Shown: positions 17,056 through 26,081 of the stretch, piece after piece
Layout of the letters: every line of letters begins with the position of its first letter
Position numbering within the stretch: the stretch's first letter is position 1
Assembly: GCF_002608565.1 (NCBI RefSeq)
Contig: NZ_LIXM01000025.1
Coordinates: 1-64,000 of the forward strand
Length of the DNA stretch: 64,000 bases
Direction of reading: 5' to 3'
Source: Vibrio sp. PID17_43
GTDB lineage: Bacteria > Pseudomonadota > Gammaproteobacteria > Enterobacterales > Vibrionaceae
Made by a program: the position numbers and the translations under genes
The notes under the pieces: generated by a model
Seen by the model: the letters and a program-made list of their open reading frames with translations, nothing else
The model's database searches: none
What the model was told of the DNA's origin: nothing

Positions 17056-17068
17056 TTGACCACTACAC
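17056..17068 (+). repeat. solitary IS3-type end GTTGACCACTACA
   Basis: This is identical to the 13 bases that terminate the IS3-family element at 97-109, in the same orientation, but without transposase sequence next to it. It marks a deletion or recombination scar. Confidence 0.45.
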
Positions 17069-17240
17069 ATCGAACTACGCAACATAACCGATACGTGTCT
17101 CGCATGTCGGTGAAATCACTAATTTTATCAACACTTTTTTTTACGTTGTGACACGAAGATAAATGCTAGTAAAGGTGTGATTATTTTATTCCTAATTTTT
17201 AATAGAAGAAGTAATAGATAAAACTGCCCTGTAGGTTGTA

Positions 17241-17741
17241 ATGAACAAAACTTCTGTTTCCTTAGCTAATAGTCAAATTTCCGGGCTACCTTATGGGCCT
17301 TTATCAAAGGTAGAGGTAACTCATGAACTAGGACAGTTTTTAGAGGTAATGGCCAAATGTGCCAAACGCAGGGAACTTAACCTAGCTTCATTCCTGCATT
17401 GGATCAAACCAGCAGTAATTCACAGGCAATACAAGTTCTTAAAGCTATCAAGTGACATTGGATTTACGGGATACGTTATATGGGCTTGGGTTGATGATTT
17501 AACGCTGTCTCATTATATGACTCAGACTAGATTCTCACTTAAACCAATGAATTGGAATGAGGGAAGTAACCTGATTATTGTTGACTGGTTCGTCGAAAAA
17601 AATAGATCAAGTCAGTTGAAAGAGCTTTATAAGCATGTTGTTTCCTCAACAAAAATAAGTAGAGATGAAATCAATGTTTGTATTCGAGATGAAAAAGGAA
17701 ATGTCATCAAAACGAATAAACGGAGTATATATGGCTACTGA
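17241..17741 (+). CDS. HlyC/MceI-like lysine-acyltransferase-family protein of the microcin-like cluster
   Basis: This 166-residue protein fits the toxin-activating acyltransferase family (HlyC, CyaC, and MceI of class IIb microcins). It has 'IKPAVIHRQYKFL' at about 54-66, 'GYVIWAWVDD' near 77-86, and 'NWNEGSNLIIVDWFVE' near 103-119, which aligns with the family's W-x-S-G...D-W-I-A-P block and keeps the catalytic-region Asp. The SPLHR-type catalytic histidine of HlyC is not obvious; the only N-terminal His is in 'EVTHEL'. In microcin E492 such a protein helps attach a siderophore group to the C-terminal serine. Here it overlaps the next gene by 11 bases. I infer a role in modifying the precursor at 20336. 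Confidence 0.65.
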   Translation: MNKTSVSLANSQISGLPYGPLSKVEVTHELGQFLEVMAKCAKRRELNLASFLHWIKPAVIHRQYKFLKLSSDIGFTGYVIWAWVDDLTLSHYMTQTRFSLKPMNWNEGSNLIIVDWFVEKNRSSQLKELYKHVVSSTKISRDEINVCIRDEKGNVIKTNKRSIYGY

Positions 17742-19095
17742 ACTCCTAAAAACACATAAGTGTGTTGGAAAAGACAATACTCCTTATGTTGACAAATATT
17801 TGCCTAAAGAATCCTTTGTTTTATTTGATACCTACAAACTAAAAGACTGTGAAGTCGTTTGGATCAATAAAGATCTCATTAAAGAGTATGAAATCGAACT
17901 TGATGAAGGCTCGATTAAAAATGAGTTACTCGAGAATTTTAGTTACGTTTCTAAGGGATATGCCAAGAAAACAAGAATTATTACTAACGACAAAAAGCAG
18001 TTTATGGCAGATCAATACGGTTCTCGACATGAAATATGCAATGGTGGTAGCGCAAGGTGTGGATTAAATGGCCATTTTCAAATCAAAGGGATTGGGCGTA
18101 ACCCGTTAGTAGCCGCAAATATGTCTGAAAGCCATTCACACGGTAAGTTATTTATCGATGAAGCGATCAGTGAAGCAATTTGGGGCGAAATCTGCAACAA
18201 GCACCTGCCTTACGGATCTATAAGAACACTCGCCATAATCAAAACGAACGTAAAGCATAAGTTTGGATACTTAAATGACACAGCTAACAAGCATTGCGCC
18301 TTAGCGATCAGGGAAGTATCTGTACGCCCTGCCCATTTTGAGCGTTGCACCTTCTTTTGGCCAGAGGAAAGATACCGTTACCTTCGTGATAATGATGCCA
18401 ATCGCATAAGAAAGGCGGCGCCCTATCTCTCTAATTTGATGTTAGGTGAAAACCATAATACTTCCCTTGGTGATGCCCTCAATACAATGATTGATCGACT
18501 CGCTTGCCAGATTGCAGCATCGAGAGTGAAAGGCATCCCACACGGATCTTTAACGAGCTCAAATATCTCGGTTGATGGTCGGTTCTTAGATTTTGGCACC
18601 ATAACAGCGGTGCCTGATTTCGGTAACTATGTACTCGCAAATGGTGTCGGGGCCGTATGGGATGACCATGAGCTCATAGAGTCCTGGTTAGTTAACTTTA
18701 TTGACACGCTTAACCACTACTCGCAAGGCGAACTGACACCAAATCAAATAAGAGAATATTCATCAGATTTTTCGAGGTTACTTGATGAATATGAGAACAA
18801 GTTTCTGTTATTTGAGTTAAGTATTGAGGATCACTCACAATCGAATATTGATAAAGCGAGCCTTTTAAAAGAGCGCCTAAAACACGAAGAGCGAAGGTTT
18901 ATTACTCGCTTTAATGACGAAGACTTTCGTCAGGATGTACTCGCTGAAGCAAAAGCCCTCGGTTTAGATGTTAAGTCTGTAGGATTTCCTTTGCGAAGGG
19001 TCAAATATTCATCCTTTACCATGCTTCAGGGGCATTTGCATACAAATTATGACTATCAATCTGTTAGTCAGCTTATTAACGATTATTTATCATAA
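17731..19095 (+). CDS. SelO-like pseudokinase-fold protein, partner of the HlyC-like gene
   Basis: The start is ATG 17731, behind CGGAG, overlapping the previous gene (454 residues). Several segments match the SelO/YdiU protein adenylyltransferase layout. 'GGSARCGLNGHFQIKGIGRNP' splits into a Gly-rich turn and an I-K-G-x-G-R-x-P block (about 104-124). 'DEAISEAIWGEI' and 'YGSIRTLAIIKT' follow, then 'REVSVRPAHFER'. At 271-290 'HGSLTSSNIS' and 'LDFGT' correspond to the catalytic H-G-x-x-x-x-D-N and D-Y-G motifs. The Lys, Asn and metal-binding Asp positions appear kept. In class IIb microcin clusters the acyltransferase works with a second protein (MchC/MceJ); this gene holds that place. Whether it transfers AMP or another group is unknown. 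Confidence 0.6.
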   Translation: MATELLKTHKCVGKDNTPYVDKYLPKESFVLFDTYKLKDCEVVWINKDLIKEYEIELDEGSIKNELLENFSYVSKGYAKKTRIITNDKKQFMADQYGSRHEICNGGSARCGLNGHFQIKGIGRNPLVAANMSESHSHGKLFIDEAISEAIWGEICNKHLPYGSIRTLAIIKTNVKHKFGYLNDTANKHCALAIREVSVRPAHFERCTFFWPEERYRYLRDNDANRIRKAAPYLSNLMLGENHNTSLGDALNTMIDRLACQIAASRVKGIPHGSLTSSNISVDGRFLDFGTITAVPDFGNYVLANGVGAVWDDHELIESWLVNFIDTLNHYSQGELTPNQIREYSSDFSRLLDEYENKFLLFELSIEDHSQSNIDKASLLKERLKHEERRFITRFNDEDFRQDVLAEAKALGLDVKSVGFPLRRVKYSSFTMLQGHLHTNYDYQSVSQLINDYLS

Positions 19096-19100
19096 GTGAG

Positions 19101-20282
19101 ATGAACATGATTGATGTTATAGAAGTAATATTAATTTCTACGTCTTTATTGTCGTTTGTAACAACACTAGTTTTGTTCGTTTGCTATAAGTTCAGAAAGT
19201 CAAAGTCCACAAATAGAGATGACCCAAAAGTTTCGGTATTTTTGCCTTTTTATAACGAAAAGGAACAGCATTTAATCTGTGCATTGAACAAGTTAAATGA
19301 ACAAGACTATTCAAGCCGAATTCAGGTTATTGTTATTGATGATGGCTCGACAAATAATGTAATTACTGGAGTTAAAGAGTGGATATCTAACACTAAAGCT
19401 AATCACGACTTTCAGATTGTTGAAAGAGCGGTCAACGGTGGGAGGAAAGGCTTTGCTTTAGATCATGTCTTGGAACTTGGAGTCGCTACTGGGGAGGTGT
19501 ATGTCGTTGTAGATAGCGATACCTATATTGAGCCCAACGGTATCTATGAACTGGTTACCAAACTTTGGTCTGATGATAAATATGCTGCTGTTTGTGGCTA
19601 TATTACGCCGGAAAATCATAAAGACAGTTTTATAGGTAAATTGCAACATTATGAACATATTAGCTTTTATGGCGCGATAAGAGCCGCACAAGACAAACTC
19701 GGCTGTGTTCCAGTATTAGCAGGCGCATTTGTCGCGCACCGAGCTTCAGCAGTGGAAAAACTAGGAGGCTGGAGCGAGTGGTTAGTCGAAGACATCGCAT
19801 GGTGTTGGAAGGCAATATCAAATGGCTATCGAACAGGTTACGCTCCTAAAGCAAAGGCAACTACGCAGTGCCCAACTGATGCTAAGGGTTTGTTTAATCA
19901 ACGTCGGCGTTGGGCTCGTGGGCGAGTAGAAGCTTATATGGAAGCTTGGAAGACACATTGGATAGCGGGTTTGTGTGCATCTCCTTGGTTTCTATTGACT
20001 GCAGCACAATACATATTTCCTTCTAGCATCATTTTATTTGGATTTATGATTGTAATGGGTATTTGGATTCCAATAGTGTTCGGGGTTGCCAATATAATGA
20101 TCTACTTTTTACTCGTGAAGTCTTATATCAGAGATTTTGATTTGTATGGTGACTTATCAAATAGGCAGGTGTTCAAAGCGCCAATATATTCAGCCTTGCT
20201 GGAGTCTATAACGTGGCTACCGAACTTACTTGGATATTCCGATGAAATTCTAGGTAAGAAAAAAGGCTGGCTAACAAGATAG
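19101..20282 (+). CDS. membrane GT2-family glycosyltransferase
   Basis: This 393-residue protein has an N-terminal membrane segment (about 8-28). A GT-A catalytic domain follows: 'VSVFLPFYNE', 'VIVIDDGSTN' near 76-85, the D-x-D 'VVDSDTY' near 136-142, 'VEDIAW' (catalytic base) near 229 and 'QRRRW' near 267. At least two C-terminal membrane segments (about 297-350) complete it. The D, DxD, ED and Q-x-x-R-W set is that of processive GT2 enzymes (hyaluronan, cellulose and poly-GlcNAc synthases) and their single-step relatives. Classical microcin clusters use a GT1 enzyme (IroB/MceC) on enterobactin, so this is different. It may glycosylate the peptide or make a lipid or sugar conjugate. Confidence 0.8.
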   Translation: MNMIDVIEVILISTSLLSFVTTLVLFVCYKFRKSKSTNRDDPKVSVFLPFYNEKEQHLICALNKLNEQDYSSRIQVIVIDDGSTNNVITGVKEWISNTKANHDFQIVERAVNGGRKGFALDHVLELGVATGEVYVVVDSDTYIEPNGIYELVTKLWSDDKYAAVCGYITPENHKDSFIGKLQHYEHISFYGAIRAAQDKLGCVPVLAGAFVAHRASAVEKLGGWSEWLVEDIAWCWKAISNGYRTGYAPKAKATTQCPTDAKGLFNQRRRWARGRVEAYMEAWKTHWIAGLCASPWFLLTAAQYIFPSSIILFGFMIVMGIWIPIVFGVANIMIYFLLVKSYIRDFDLYGDLSNRQVFKAPIYSALLESITWLPNLLGYSDEILGKKKGWLTR

Positions 20283-20335
20283 TTTTTATGAGCGCAGTAC
20301 TCTTTTACTGTAATTTAAATATAAGGAAATAATTT

Positions 20336-20605
20336 ATGTATAATTTAAGTGTTGATGAAATTTCAATGGTTTATGGTGGCGGTGACGGTAGCGTAGGGAC
20401 GATTGTAGGCAATATCGGCTGTGGGATAGCAGGGGCAGCAGTTGGGGCAGTGACAAAAAGTTGGCAGGCAGGGACTGCCGCCGGTATTTTATGTTCTCAA
20501 ATGGTCAGTAATAGCGCTAATGCCAGTCAAAGTGGGCATAATGGAGGAGCTTATCACGGGCATGCCGGAGGTATGGACGGATCTTCAACAGGGTTTGGCC
20601 GATAG
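20336..20605 (+). CDS. class II microcin-like precursor peptide with a double-glycine leader
   Basis: The 89-residue product begins MYNLSVDEISMVYGGG. This matches the class II microcin/colicin V leader pattern (M-x-x-L/I-x-x-x-E-x-x-x-V-x-G-G), with predicted cleavage after Gly15 or Gly16. The core of 73-74 residues has a small-residue, amphiphobic helix region ('GCGIAGAAVGAVTKSW', then 'AGTAAGILCSQM') typical of membrane-active microcins. Two cysteines, 24 residues apart, could form a disulfide or be modified. A Gly/His/Ser/Asn-rich tail follows, ending GSSTGFGR. AAGGAA precedes the ATG at a good distance. A C39-peptidase exporter, which would remove the leader, is encoded downstream. Confidence 0.75.
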   Translation: MYNLSVDEISMVYGGGDGSVGTIVGNIGCGIAGAAVGAVTKSWQAGTAAGILCSQMVSNSANASQSGHNGGAYHGHAGGMDGSSTGFGR

Positions 20606-20683
20606 ATAAAACGTCTATTACAACATGGATATAAAATATCCTTCACGCCAAATATTAAGGTGTGGAGGATAGGAGTAAATATA

Positions 20684-20977
20684 ATGAGACAATGTCCTTC
20701 ATGTAAACAGAATGTCAACCTATTTAGATTGTTATTTGGTTTAAAGTTAGATAAAAAATTCAAATGCTCCAACTGTGGTTTTAGCTTAAGTATTTCAAAA
20801 TGGTTTAATCTATACTTTATGCTTCCTCCATTTATTGTTTGGCTATTAAATGTCTACACCGAACTAGGTTGGGTTTCTGTAATCATTCTATCTTTTGTAT
20901 TGTCTATGGTTTTCGTGTATTTCGCATTAGCTTTATCTATTATCCCTACGTGCAATTATGAGGGAAATGATGAGTAG
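20684..20977 (+). CDS. small zinc-ribbon membrane protein, candidate immunity protein
   Basis: ATG 20684 with AGGAG eight bases upstream gives 97 residues. The N-terminus has two C-x2-C knuckles ('CPSC' and 'CSNC', about 26 residues apart), a zinc ribbon. The C-terminal half has two hydrophobic segments (about 43-61 and 66-87). The gene follows the microcin-like precursor and overlaps the radical SAM gene. Immunity proteins of class II microcins are small membrane proteins encoded beside the precursor, so this is the best candidate in the cluster. A chaperone or assembly role for the radical SAM enzyme is an alternative. Confidence 0.5.
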   Translation: MRQCPSCKQNVNLFRLLFGLKLDKKFKCSNCGFSLSISKWFNLYFMLPPFIVWLLNVYTELGWVSVIILSFVLSMVFVYFALALSIIPTCNYEGNDE

Positions 20978-21968
20978 TGATTGGTATCTATATAACAATA
21001 GAATTAAAAGTGGACTTTATATTAACTGGGCTTTGATGAATTCTTGTAATTATAAGTGCAATTATTGCCATTCAGATTTAAATGGAGGAACTATTAAGGC
21101 TCCTAGTTATAAAGTTGTAATAGATTTCGTTAAGCATCTGTTTGATAATATAGAATACGGTAATGGTAGGCCATGTTTTGAATTTGGAGGAGGTGAAGTA
21201 ACTCTTCTAGGTTACTTTAGCGATTTGCTAAAATATATTTCTCGTAAAAATGGTGAAGTCACGATTGTGTCCAATGGCTCAAAAAAACTGTCTTGGTGGC
21301 AAAACAATGCTAAGTATTTATCTGGAGTGAGCCTTAGTTATCATATTAACGACATCAAGAGTGAATCCCATTTTATTGAGGTATCTAAAGTCCTCGAGGC
21401 TTCTAAATCCACTCGTTTTCACGTTAATGTCATGATGGTTCCTGAACGTTTCGATGACTGTTTAGCGTTTGCAAACAAACTTAAACAAGAAGTACGTTGC
21501 TCTATTGCTCTTCAACCTCTTTTTGAAGGCTTTGGCCACGGTGGCATTACGCAGAAATATCCGTACACCCGTGAACAAGAACGGATAATGAAAGACTTTC
21601 GTGGTCGACCAGAGCTTAAAACACTCCCACCGTCAATGGCTGAACTGGAAGTGAATTATGCTGATGGTACAGCTGAGAATTTGTCCACTTTTGATTTAAT
21701 CGCTAACGATCAAACAAATTTTATCGGTTGGGATTGTTACGCTGGTATTGATAGTTTAGTTGTTACATTCAGCGGTGATATTTATCGCTCTTGGTGTATG
21801 CAGGATGGCCCGATTGGCTCCATCTATGACGAAAACATTGAGCTTCCCACCCACCCTACAAAATGCAGAACCAAGATCTGTCAATGTGGTGTCGACTTAT
21901 CGGCCAAAAAAGTAAACACCAGGTTGGTGTCAAATAAGCAACAAAGAATTGCAGTGACGCAACTCTAG
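20958..21968 (+). CDS. radical SAM enzyme with a Cys-rich C-terminus (SPASM/twitch-like)
   Basis: This is 336 residues from ATG 20958; in-frame ATGs at 20967 and 20970 are alternatives. The radical SAM motif is C-x3-C-x2-C at Cys30, Cys34 and Cys37 ('CNYKCNYC'), followed by 'FEFGGGEVTLL', in place of GGEP, near 74-84. C-terminal cysteines at 'WDCYAG', 'SWCMQDG' and 'KCRTKICQCG' (about 259-313) fit an auxiliary iron-sulfur domain as in SPASM-type peptide-maturing enzymes. Such enzymes crosslink or epimerise ribosomal peptides. With a precursor, exporter and other modification genes adjacent, the substrate is probably the 20336 peptide. It is AT-rich like its neighbours. Confidence 0.75.
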   Translation: MREMMSSDWYLYNNRIKSGLYINWALMNSCNYKCNYCHSDLNGGTIKAPSYKVVIDFVKHLFDNIEYGNGRPCFEFGGGEVTLLGYFSDLLKYISRKNGEVTIVSNGSKKLSWWQNNAKYLSGVSLSYHINDIKSESHFIEVSKVLEASKSTRFHVNVMMVPERFDDCLAFANKLKQEVRCSIALQPLFEGFGHGGITQKYPYTREQERIMKDFRGRPELKTLPPSMAELEVNYADGTAENLSTFDLIANDQTNFIGWDCYAGIDSLVVTFSGDIYRSWCMQDGPIGSIYDENIELPTHPTKCRTKICQCGVDLSAKKVNTRLVSNKQQRIAVTQL

Positions 21969-21996
21969 TTCTGTTTGTTTAGGGAAAGGATCACTC

Positions 21997-23283
21997 GTGG
22001 TAGTAAGAGCCAAGCATCTATATCGGCCAGAATATTTTGAGGCGCAGAAATCAGACCATCAAGGATCTATTTTGATTGATGCATCATTGAATCAGTACCT
22101 ATTCGTAGGTGCATCTGTGTTCGTTTTGATGACTATTATCTTTTTCGTTGTTTTTGCCGAGTACACCCGTAGAGATACTCTAAACGGTGTGGTTAGTCCG
22201 ACAGGGGGCATTGTCAAAGTGCAGGCAAATGATGAAGGCTATGCCGAAAAAGTCTTTGTAAGTGAAGGTCAGACAATACTCGCTGGTGAACCGTTGTATG
22301 AGATAAAAACTGAGCGATATGATGAGTTTGGTCAAGGTGTTAAACAGCGAATTGTCTCCACAATTGATAATCAAATTATTTTGTTAAATGAACGCCGAAA
22401 TAAAGAAGTAGAGAAATCGCAACACCAGCTAGAGGTCATTGATGATGACCTGGTACGTTTGTCTGAAGAGGTGGGCATACTTAATGTGGTAGTTGATTTA
22501 TCTGAACAGGAGCTAACTCTTGCTCAAAGTTTGGTTGATAAACAGCAAGTGTTGGTTAATAAGCAGTTCATCTCCACTATTGAACTTCAAAGGCAAAAGC
22601 TTGAGCTAATAACACTAGAAGCTAAGGTGCAAACCCAGCGGCTAAGTTTACAACGGTTGGTGAGAGAACAAGCTAAGCTAGAAGAAACGAAAGACACGCT
22701 CCAGCTAGAGCTCGACATTACCCTGCAAGAAATTGATCGCCAGCTTCAGCAAATTGCTCAAAACAAAATTGAGTACTTTTACCAAACGGATACCCAGGTA
22801 GTATCGCCGATTAACGGTGTGGTTGCGTCAATTTTCGTTAAGGAAGGTCATTCAGTTAACACAGGTCAACCGCTTCTTGTTGTTATCCCAGAGGGAGAAA
22901 AGCCAGTTGTTGTTGAGTTGTACGCACCGAGTCGCAGCATAGGTTTTATTCAAGAAGGCCAAGATGTCCGCTTACGGTTCGATGCGTTCCCTTATGAAAA
23001 GTTTGGCGTACAACAAGGTGTTATCTCATCAATATCAAAATCTGCTGTCACCGCTGAGATGCTGCCCAATAGCCCATTGATACAAAGCCAGCTTTCGCGC
23101 ACTCATGGTGGCGTTGGCTTGTACCAAGTGAGAGTAAAACTCGATAAGCCGACTATTACGGTTTATGGGGAAGAGCAAATGTTTGTGCCAGGAATGACAT
23201 TGACCGCAGATATTGAACTGGACACACGTAAGGTTTACGAGTGGCTGTTAGAGCCTTTGTATACCATCAAGGGACGAATGTAA
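21997..23283 (+). CDS. HlyD/CvaA-family periplasmic adaptor (membrane fusion protein)
   Basis: The start is a GTG at 21997 behind AGGGAAAGGA (428 residues). A single N-terminal membrane segment (about 33-57) follows a short cytoplasmic head. A lipoyl half-motif ('VSPTGGIVKVQ'), a long coiled-coil hairpin (about 110-260), the second lipoyl half ('VVSPINGVVASIFVKEGHSV') and a beta-barrel domain follow. This is the standard architecture of adaptors that join a peptidase-containing ABC exporter to TolC. It ends 2 bases before the ABC exporter gene begins. Confidence 0.85.
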   Translation: MVVRAKHLYRPEYFEAQKSDHQGSILIDASLNQYLFVGASVFVLMTIIFFVVFAEYTRRDTLNGVVSPTGGIVKVQANDEGYAEKVFVSEGQTILAGEPLYEIKTERYDEFGQGVKQRIVSTIDNQIILLNERRNKEVEKSQHQLEVIDDDLVRLSEEVGILNVVVDLSEQELTLAQSLVDKQQVLVNKQFISTIELQRQKLELITLEAKVQTQRLSLQRLVREQAKLEETKDTLQLELDITLQEIDRQLQQIAQNKIEYFYQTDTQVVSPINGVVASIFVKEGHSVNTGQPLLVVIPEGEKPVVVELYAPSRSIGFIQEGQDVRLRFDAFPYEKFGVQQGVISSISKSAVTAEMLPNSPLIQSQLSRTHGGVGLYQVRVKLDKPTITVYGEEQMFVPGMTLTADIELDTRKVYEWLLEPLYTIKGRM

Positions 23284-23285
23284 TC

Positions 23286-25430
23286 ATGCATGCAGAAGGG
23301 TTGATAGACTGGGGGTGGGGAAAGAAGCTCCCTTTAATCCGACAAACAGAAAAGGCTGAATGCGGTATTGCATGCCTCGCGATGGTTGCTGATTGGCATG
23401 GTTACAAAACTGATTTGCGATCGCTAAGAGCAAAATGCGGTATTACCCAGCATGGGATGTCATTTGCACGGCTCATTGAGTGCGGTGCACTTCTTAAGCT
23501 TTCAGGTCGCGCAGTACGTTTAGATCTACATGAATTGGAGCAATTAGCAACACCTTGCATTTTGCATTGGAATCTCAATCATTTCGTTGTGTTAAAAAAA
23601 GTGAGTGGCAAGAAAATTGAAATTCACGATCCAGCCAACGGTGCATTGACACTGAGTCATGATGAGGTCAATAAGCATTTCACAGGCATCGCGCTTGAAC
23701 TAACACCGACCCACGACTTTGAGGAAAAAGTTGAAAGCAAAGCGGTTCAGCTATCAACTCTAATTGGTAAAACCGTTGGCCTTAAAGGAGCACTAGGTCG
23801 AATCTTTGTGTTCGCATTGGTTTTAGAGGTGTTAGCGCTTACTTTGCCGATCTTTAACCAGATTGTGATCGATGAAGTGTTGGTTGGGTATGACAAAAAT
23901 CTTCTTGTACTTGTCATTGGATCCATACTTATGGTTACCGCGACGCAAACCTTAATCGGCCTTGCTCAGCAATGGGCGACCATCAAGCTGTCCGTGAATT
24001 TCAACATGCAGTGGGCGGCAAATGTTTTCCATCATTTGTTTCGATTACCTATAGATTGGTTTGAAAAAAGGGATATCGGGAGCATTAGTGCTAAATTCTC
24101 AGCTGTGGATGTCATTCAACAAACGTTAACGACGAGCGCTATTCAAGCCCTACTCGATTTAGTTTTAGTGGTTGGTACTCTGTCGGTTATGTTGGTTTAC
24201 AGTCCTCAGCTCTCATTCATAGCGATTGCTGCGGCGCTAGGCTACATCGCTCTCAGGTTTGCGTGGTTTGGTGCTTTTAAGCGCGCCGAAGAAAATACTT
24301 GGGAAGCCAGTACGCAAGAAGAAAGCTACTTCATAGAGACAGTTCGCGGTGTATTGAGCTTAAGAGTTAACGGGACGCTGCCATGGCGTGAGTCGTCTTG
24401 GCGGAACCTCAATATTAATCGCAGAAACGCTCAGCTACACGAGCAAAAGCTTGGGATGATCTACAACACAATGAATGTGACGATTGTTAGTCTTGTTTCC
24501 TCGACGGTTCTCTGGTTCGGTGCAAATTTAGTACTGGATGGACTATTTACAATCGGCATGCTTATGGCTTTTCTTTCATATCAAGGTCGGTTTTCTGCCA
24601 GTATTAGTTCATTAATCGATAAGTATTTCGAATTTAAGATGTTATCTGTGTACAACGAACGTTTAGCGGATATCGTTTTAACTGAGAAAGAAACGGAAAG
24701 TGTTCCTGATGCCCTAGGGTTGCCCGTTGTAACCAATAATCCAAGCAATACTGTTATCGAGTTTGACAATGTTTTCTTCTCCTACGGAAAAGATCAGCCT
24801 CCAATTCTTAACGGCGCAAGTTTTAGTGTAAAAAGGGATGAGGTTGTTGCGTTAGTTGGGCCGTCTGGTTGTGGTAAGTCAACAATTTCTAAACTGTTAT
24901 TAGGTATCTATTCAGTTACATCGGGCAGCATTAACTACTTTGGTAATAAATCGACAGCCTCCAAATCTCTTAGAACTCAAGTTGGTGCAGTTTTGCAAGA
25001 AGACCAGCTGTTTAGTGGTTCAATAATCGAAAATATTACGTTCTTCGCTAGTGATCTAGACGAAGATTGGCTAGTTGAGTGCGCACGTAGGGCGGGTGTC
25101 CATGATGATATCGAACGATTAAACATGGGCTATCACACGCTGGTTGGGGAGATGGGTTCTAGCCTCTCAGGCGGCCAAAAACAAAGAATTCTCATTGCAC
25201 GAGCATTGTATAAAAAGCCTAAGTTTCTAGTGTTGGACGAAGCGACAAGTAGCTTAGATATCTATACGGAGTCGTTTGTTTGCCAGATGTTTAAAGAAAT
25301 CAATACGCCTATTTTGATGATTGCGCACCGTCCAGAGACTATAGCATCAGCTGATCGAGTATTGCTTATGGATAGTGGTCTAGTTCAGGAAATCCCAAAT
25401 AATTTTAAGCAGGAAGCTCAAGATGTATAA
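23286..25430 (+). CDS. peptidase-containing ABC exporter (C39 domain), CvaB/MchF type
   Basis: The start is ATG 23286 (714 residues). The N-terminal C39 peptidase has the catalytic Cys26 in '[14 protein letters not shown]', the His near 99 in '[10 protein letters not shown]' and the Asp near 115 in 'IHDPANG'; all three are present, so it should cleave double-glycine leaders. Six membrane segments follow. The ABC domain has Walker A 'GPSGCGKST' near 525, 'LSGGQKQR' near 626 and Walker B 'FLVLDEAT' near 648. It exports the peptide of this cluster together with the HlyD-type adaptor and a TolC encoded elsewhere. It overlaps the acetyltransferase gene by 8 bases. Confidence 0.9.
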   Translation: MHAEGLIDWGWGKKLPLIRQTEKAECGIACLAMVADWHGYKTDLRSLRAKCGITQHGMSFARLIECGALLKLSGRAVRLDLHELEQLATPCILHWNLNHFVVLKKVSGKKIEIHDPANGALTLSHDEVNKHFTGIALELTPTHDFEEKVESKAVQLSTLIGKTVGLKGALGRIFVFALVLEVLALTLPIFNQIVIDEVLVGYDKNLLVLVIGSILMVTATQTLIGLAQQWATIKLSVNFNMQWAANVFHHLFRLPIDWFEKRDIGSISAKFSAVDVIQQTLTTSAIQALLDLVLVVGTLSVMLVYSPQLSFIAIAAALGYIALRFAWFGAFKRAEENTWEASTQEESYFIETVRGVLSLRVNGTLPWRESSWRNLNINRRNAQLHEQKLGMIYNTMNVTIVSLVSSTVLWFGANLVLDGLFTIGMLMAFLSYQGRFSASISSLIDKYFEFKMLSVYNERLADIVLTEKETESVPDALGLPVVTNNPSNTVIEFDNVFFSYGKDQPPILNGASFSVKRDEVVALVGPSGCGKSTISKLLLGIYSVTSGSINYFGNKSTASKSLRTQVGAVLQEDQLFSGSIIENITFFASDLDEDWLVECARRAGVHDDIERLNMGYHTLVGEMGSSLSGGQKQRILIARALYKKPKFLVLDEATSSLDIYTESFVCQMFKEINTPILMIAHRPETIASADRVLLMDSGLVQEIPNNFKQEAQDV

Positions 25431-26061
25431 CCACGAAAGAATACTCTGTCCAGATAATCATTCTGAATTATCTGACGTTGAATTGATGGAACAATATAGT
25501 AAATACTTTGGTTCGGAAAATTGGGTAACATTTTCTGGTTGCCCTTCGATTACTCTGACTAAAGTCGGCTCAAATGACTTCGATGCTTTACCAAACGGGA
25601 ATGAGGTGATCGCTATCGATTCAGGCTGTTACATTGAATCATCCCACTTTCCTGCCTTTCCTTCTGGTGTCACCAAGCTGACAAGTGTTTCAGTTAAAGA
25701 CAAACCTTTTGGAAAAATAGTCATTGGCAAAGGGTGTGTGCTCCAAGGTACTGCCATCTGTGCTTACGACAAAGTTTCAATAGGAAACAATGTGATTTTT
25801 GGCCCAAATACCGTGATTATGGATTGCAGCGGCCATGCGCTTACAAAGCGAGGCCATCCGGATGAACTTGACAATATTAAAGCTGAGCCAGTCATCATTG
25901 GCAATGACGTTTGGATCGGTTACGGATGTATTGTTCTTCCTGGAGTGCGCATTGGAGAAGGTGCAGTTATTGGGGCAGGTAGCGTCGTTACGAAAGATAT
26001 TCCTGCTAACTGTATGGCTGCTGGCAACCCATGCACCGTCAAAAAGATAGAATTAAACTAA
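25423..26061 (+). CDS. hexapeptide-repeat (LbH) acyl/acetyltransferase
   Basis: This 212-residue protein has a C-terminal left-handed beta-helix of isoleucine-patch hexapeptides ('[20 protein letters not shown]', then '[32 protein letters not shown]'). It resembles CysE/maltose O-acetyltransferase-type enzymes. The 'CSGHAL' segment may carry the catalytic His. The N-terminal 90 residues are less typical. It overlaps the ABC exporter and lies within the microcin-like cluster, so it may acetylate a sugar or the peptide. Confidence 0.75.
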   Translation: MYNHERILCPDNHSELSDVELMEQYSKYFGSENWVTFSGCPSITLTKVGSNDFDALPNGNEVIAIDSGCYIESSHFPAFPSGVTKLTSVSVKDKPFGKIVIGKGCVLQGTAICAYDKVSIGNNVIFGPNTVIMDCSGHALTKRGHPDELDNIKAEPVIIGNDVWIGYGCIVLPGVRIGEGAVIGAGSVVTKDIPANCMAAGNPCTVKKIELN

Positions 26062-26081
26062 CTGAAAACGGAGTTCAAAAA

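Larger units (their letters stand above)
16239..17240. other. about 1 kb of noncoding DNA with IS scars
   Basis: This stretch separates the minus-strand seven-gene operon from the plus-strand microcin-like cluster and must hold both promoters. It contains an IS5-family transposase N-terminus on the minus strand (16837-16968), a probable IS5-type terminal sequence near 16742-16814 and a solitary IS3-type end (17056-17068). The first 450 bases (16275-16730) show no gene I can support. Bases 17100-17240 are AT-rich and are the likely promoter zone of the microcin-like cluster. Confidence 0.6.
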
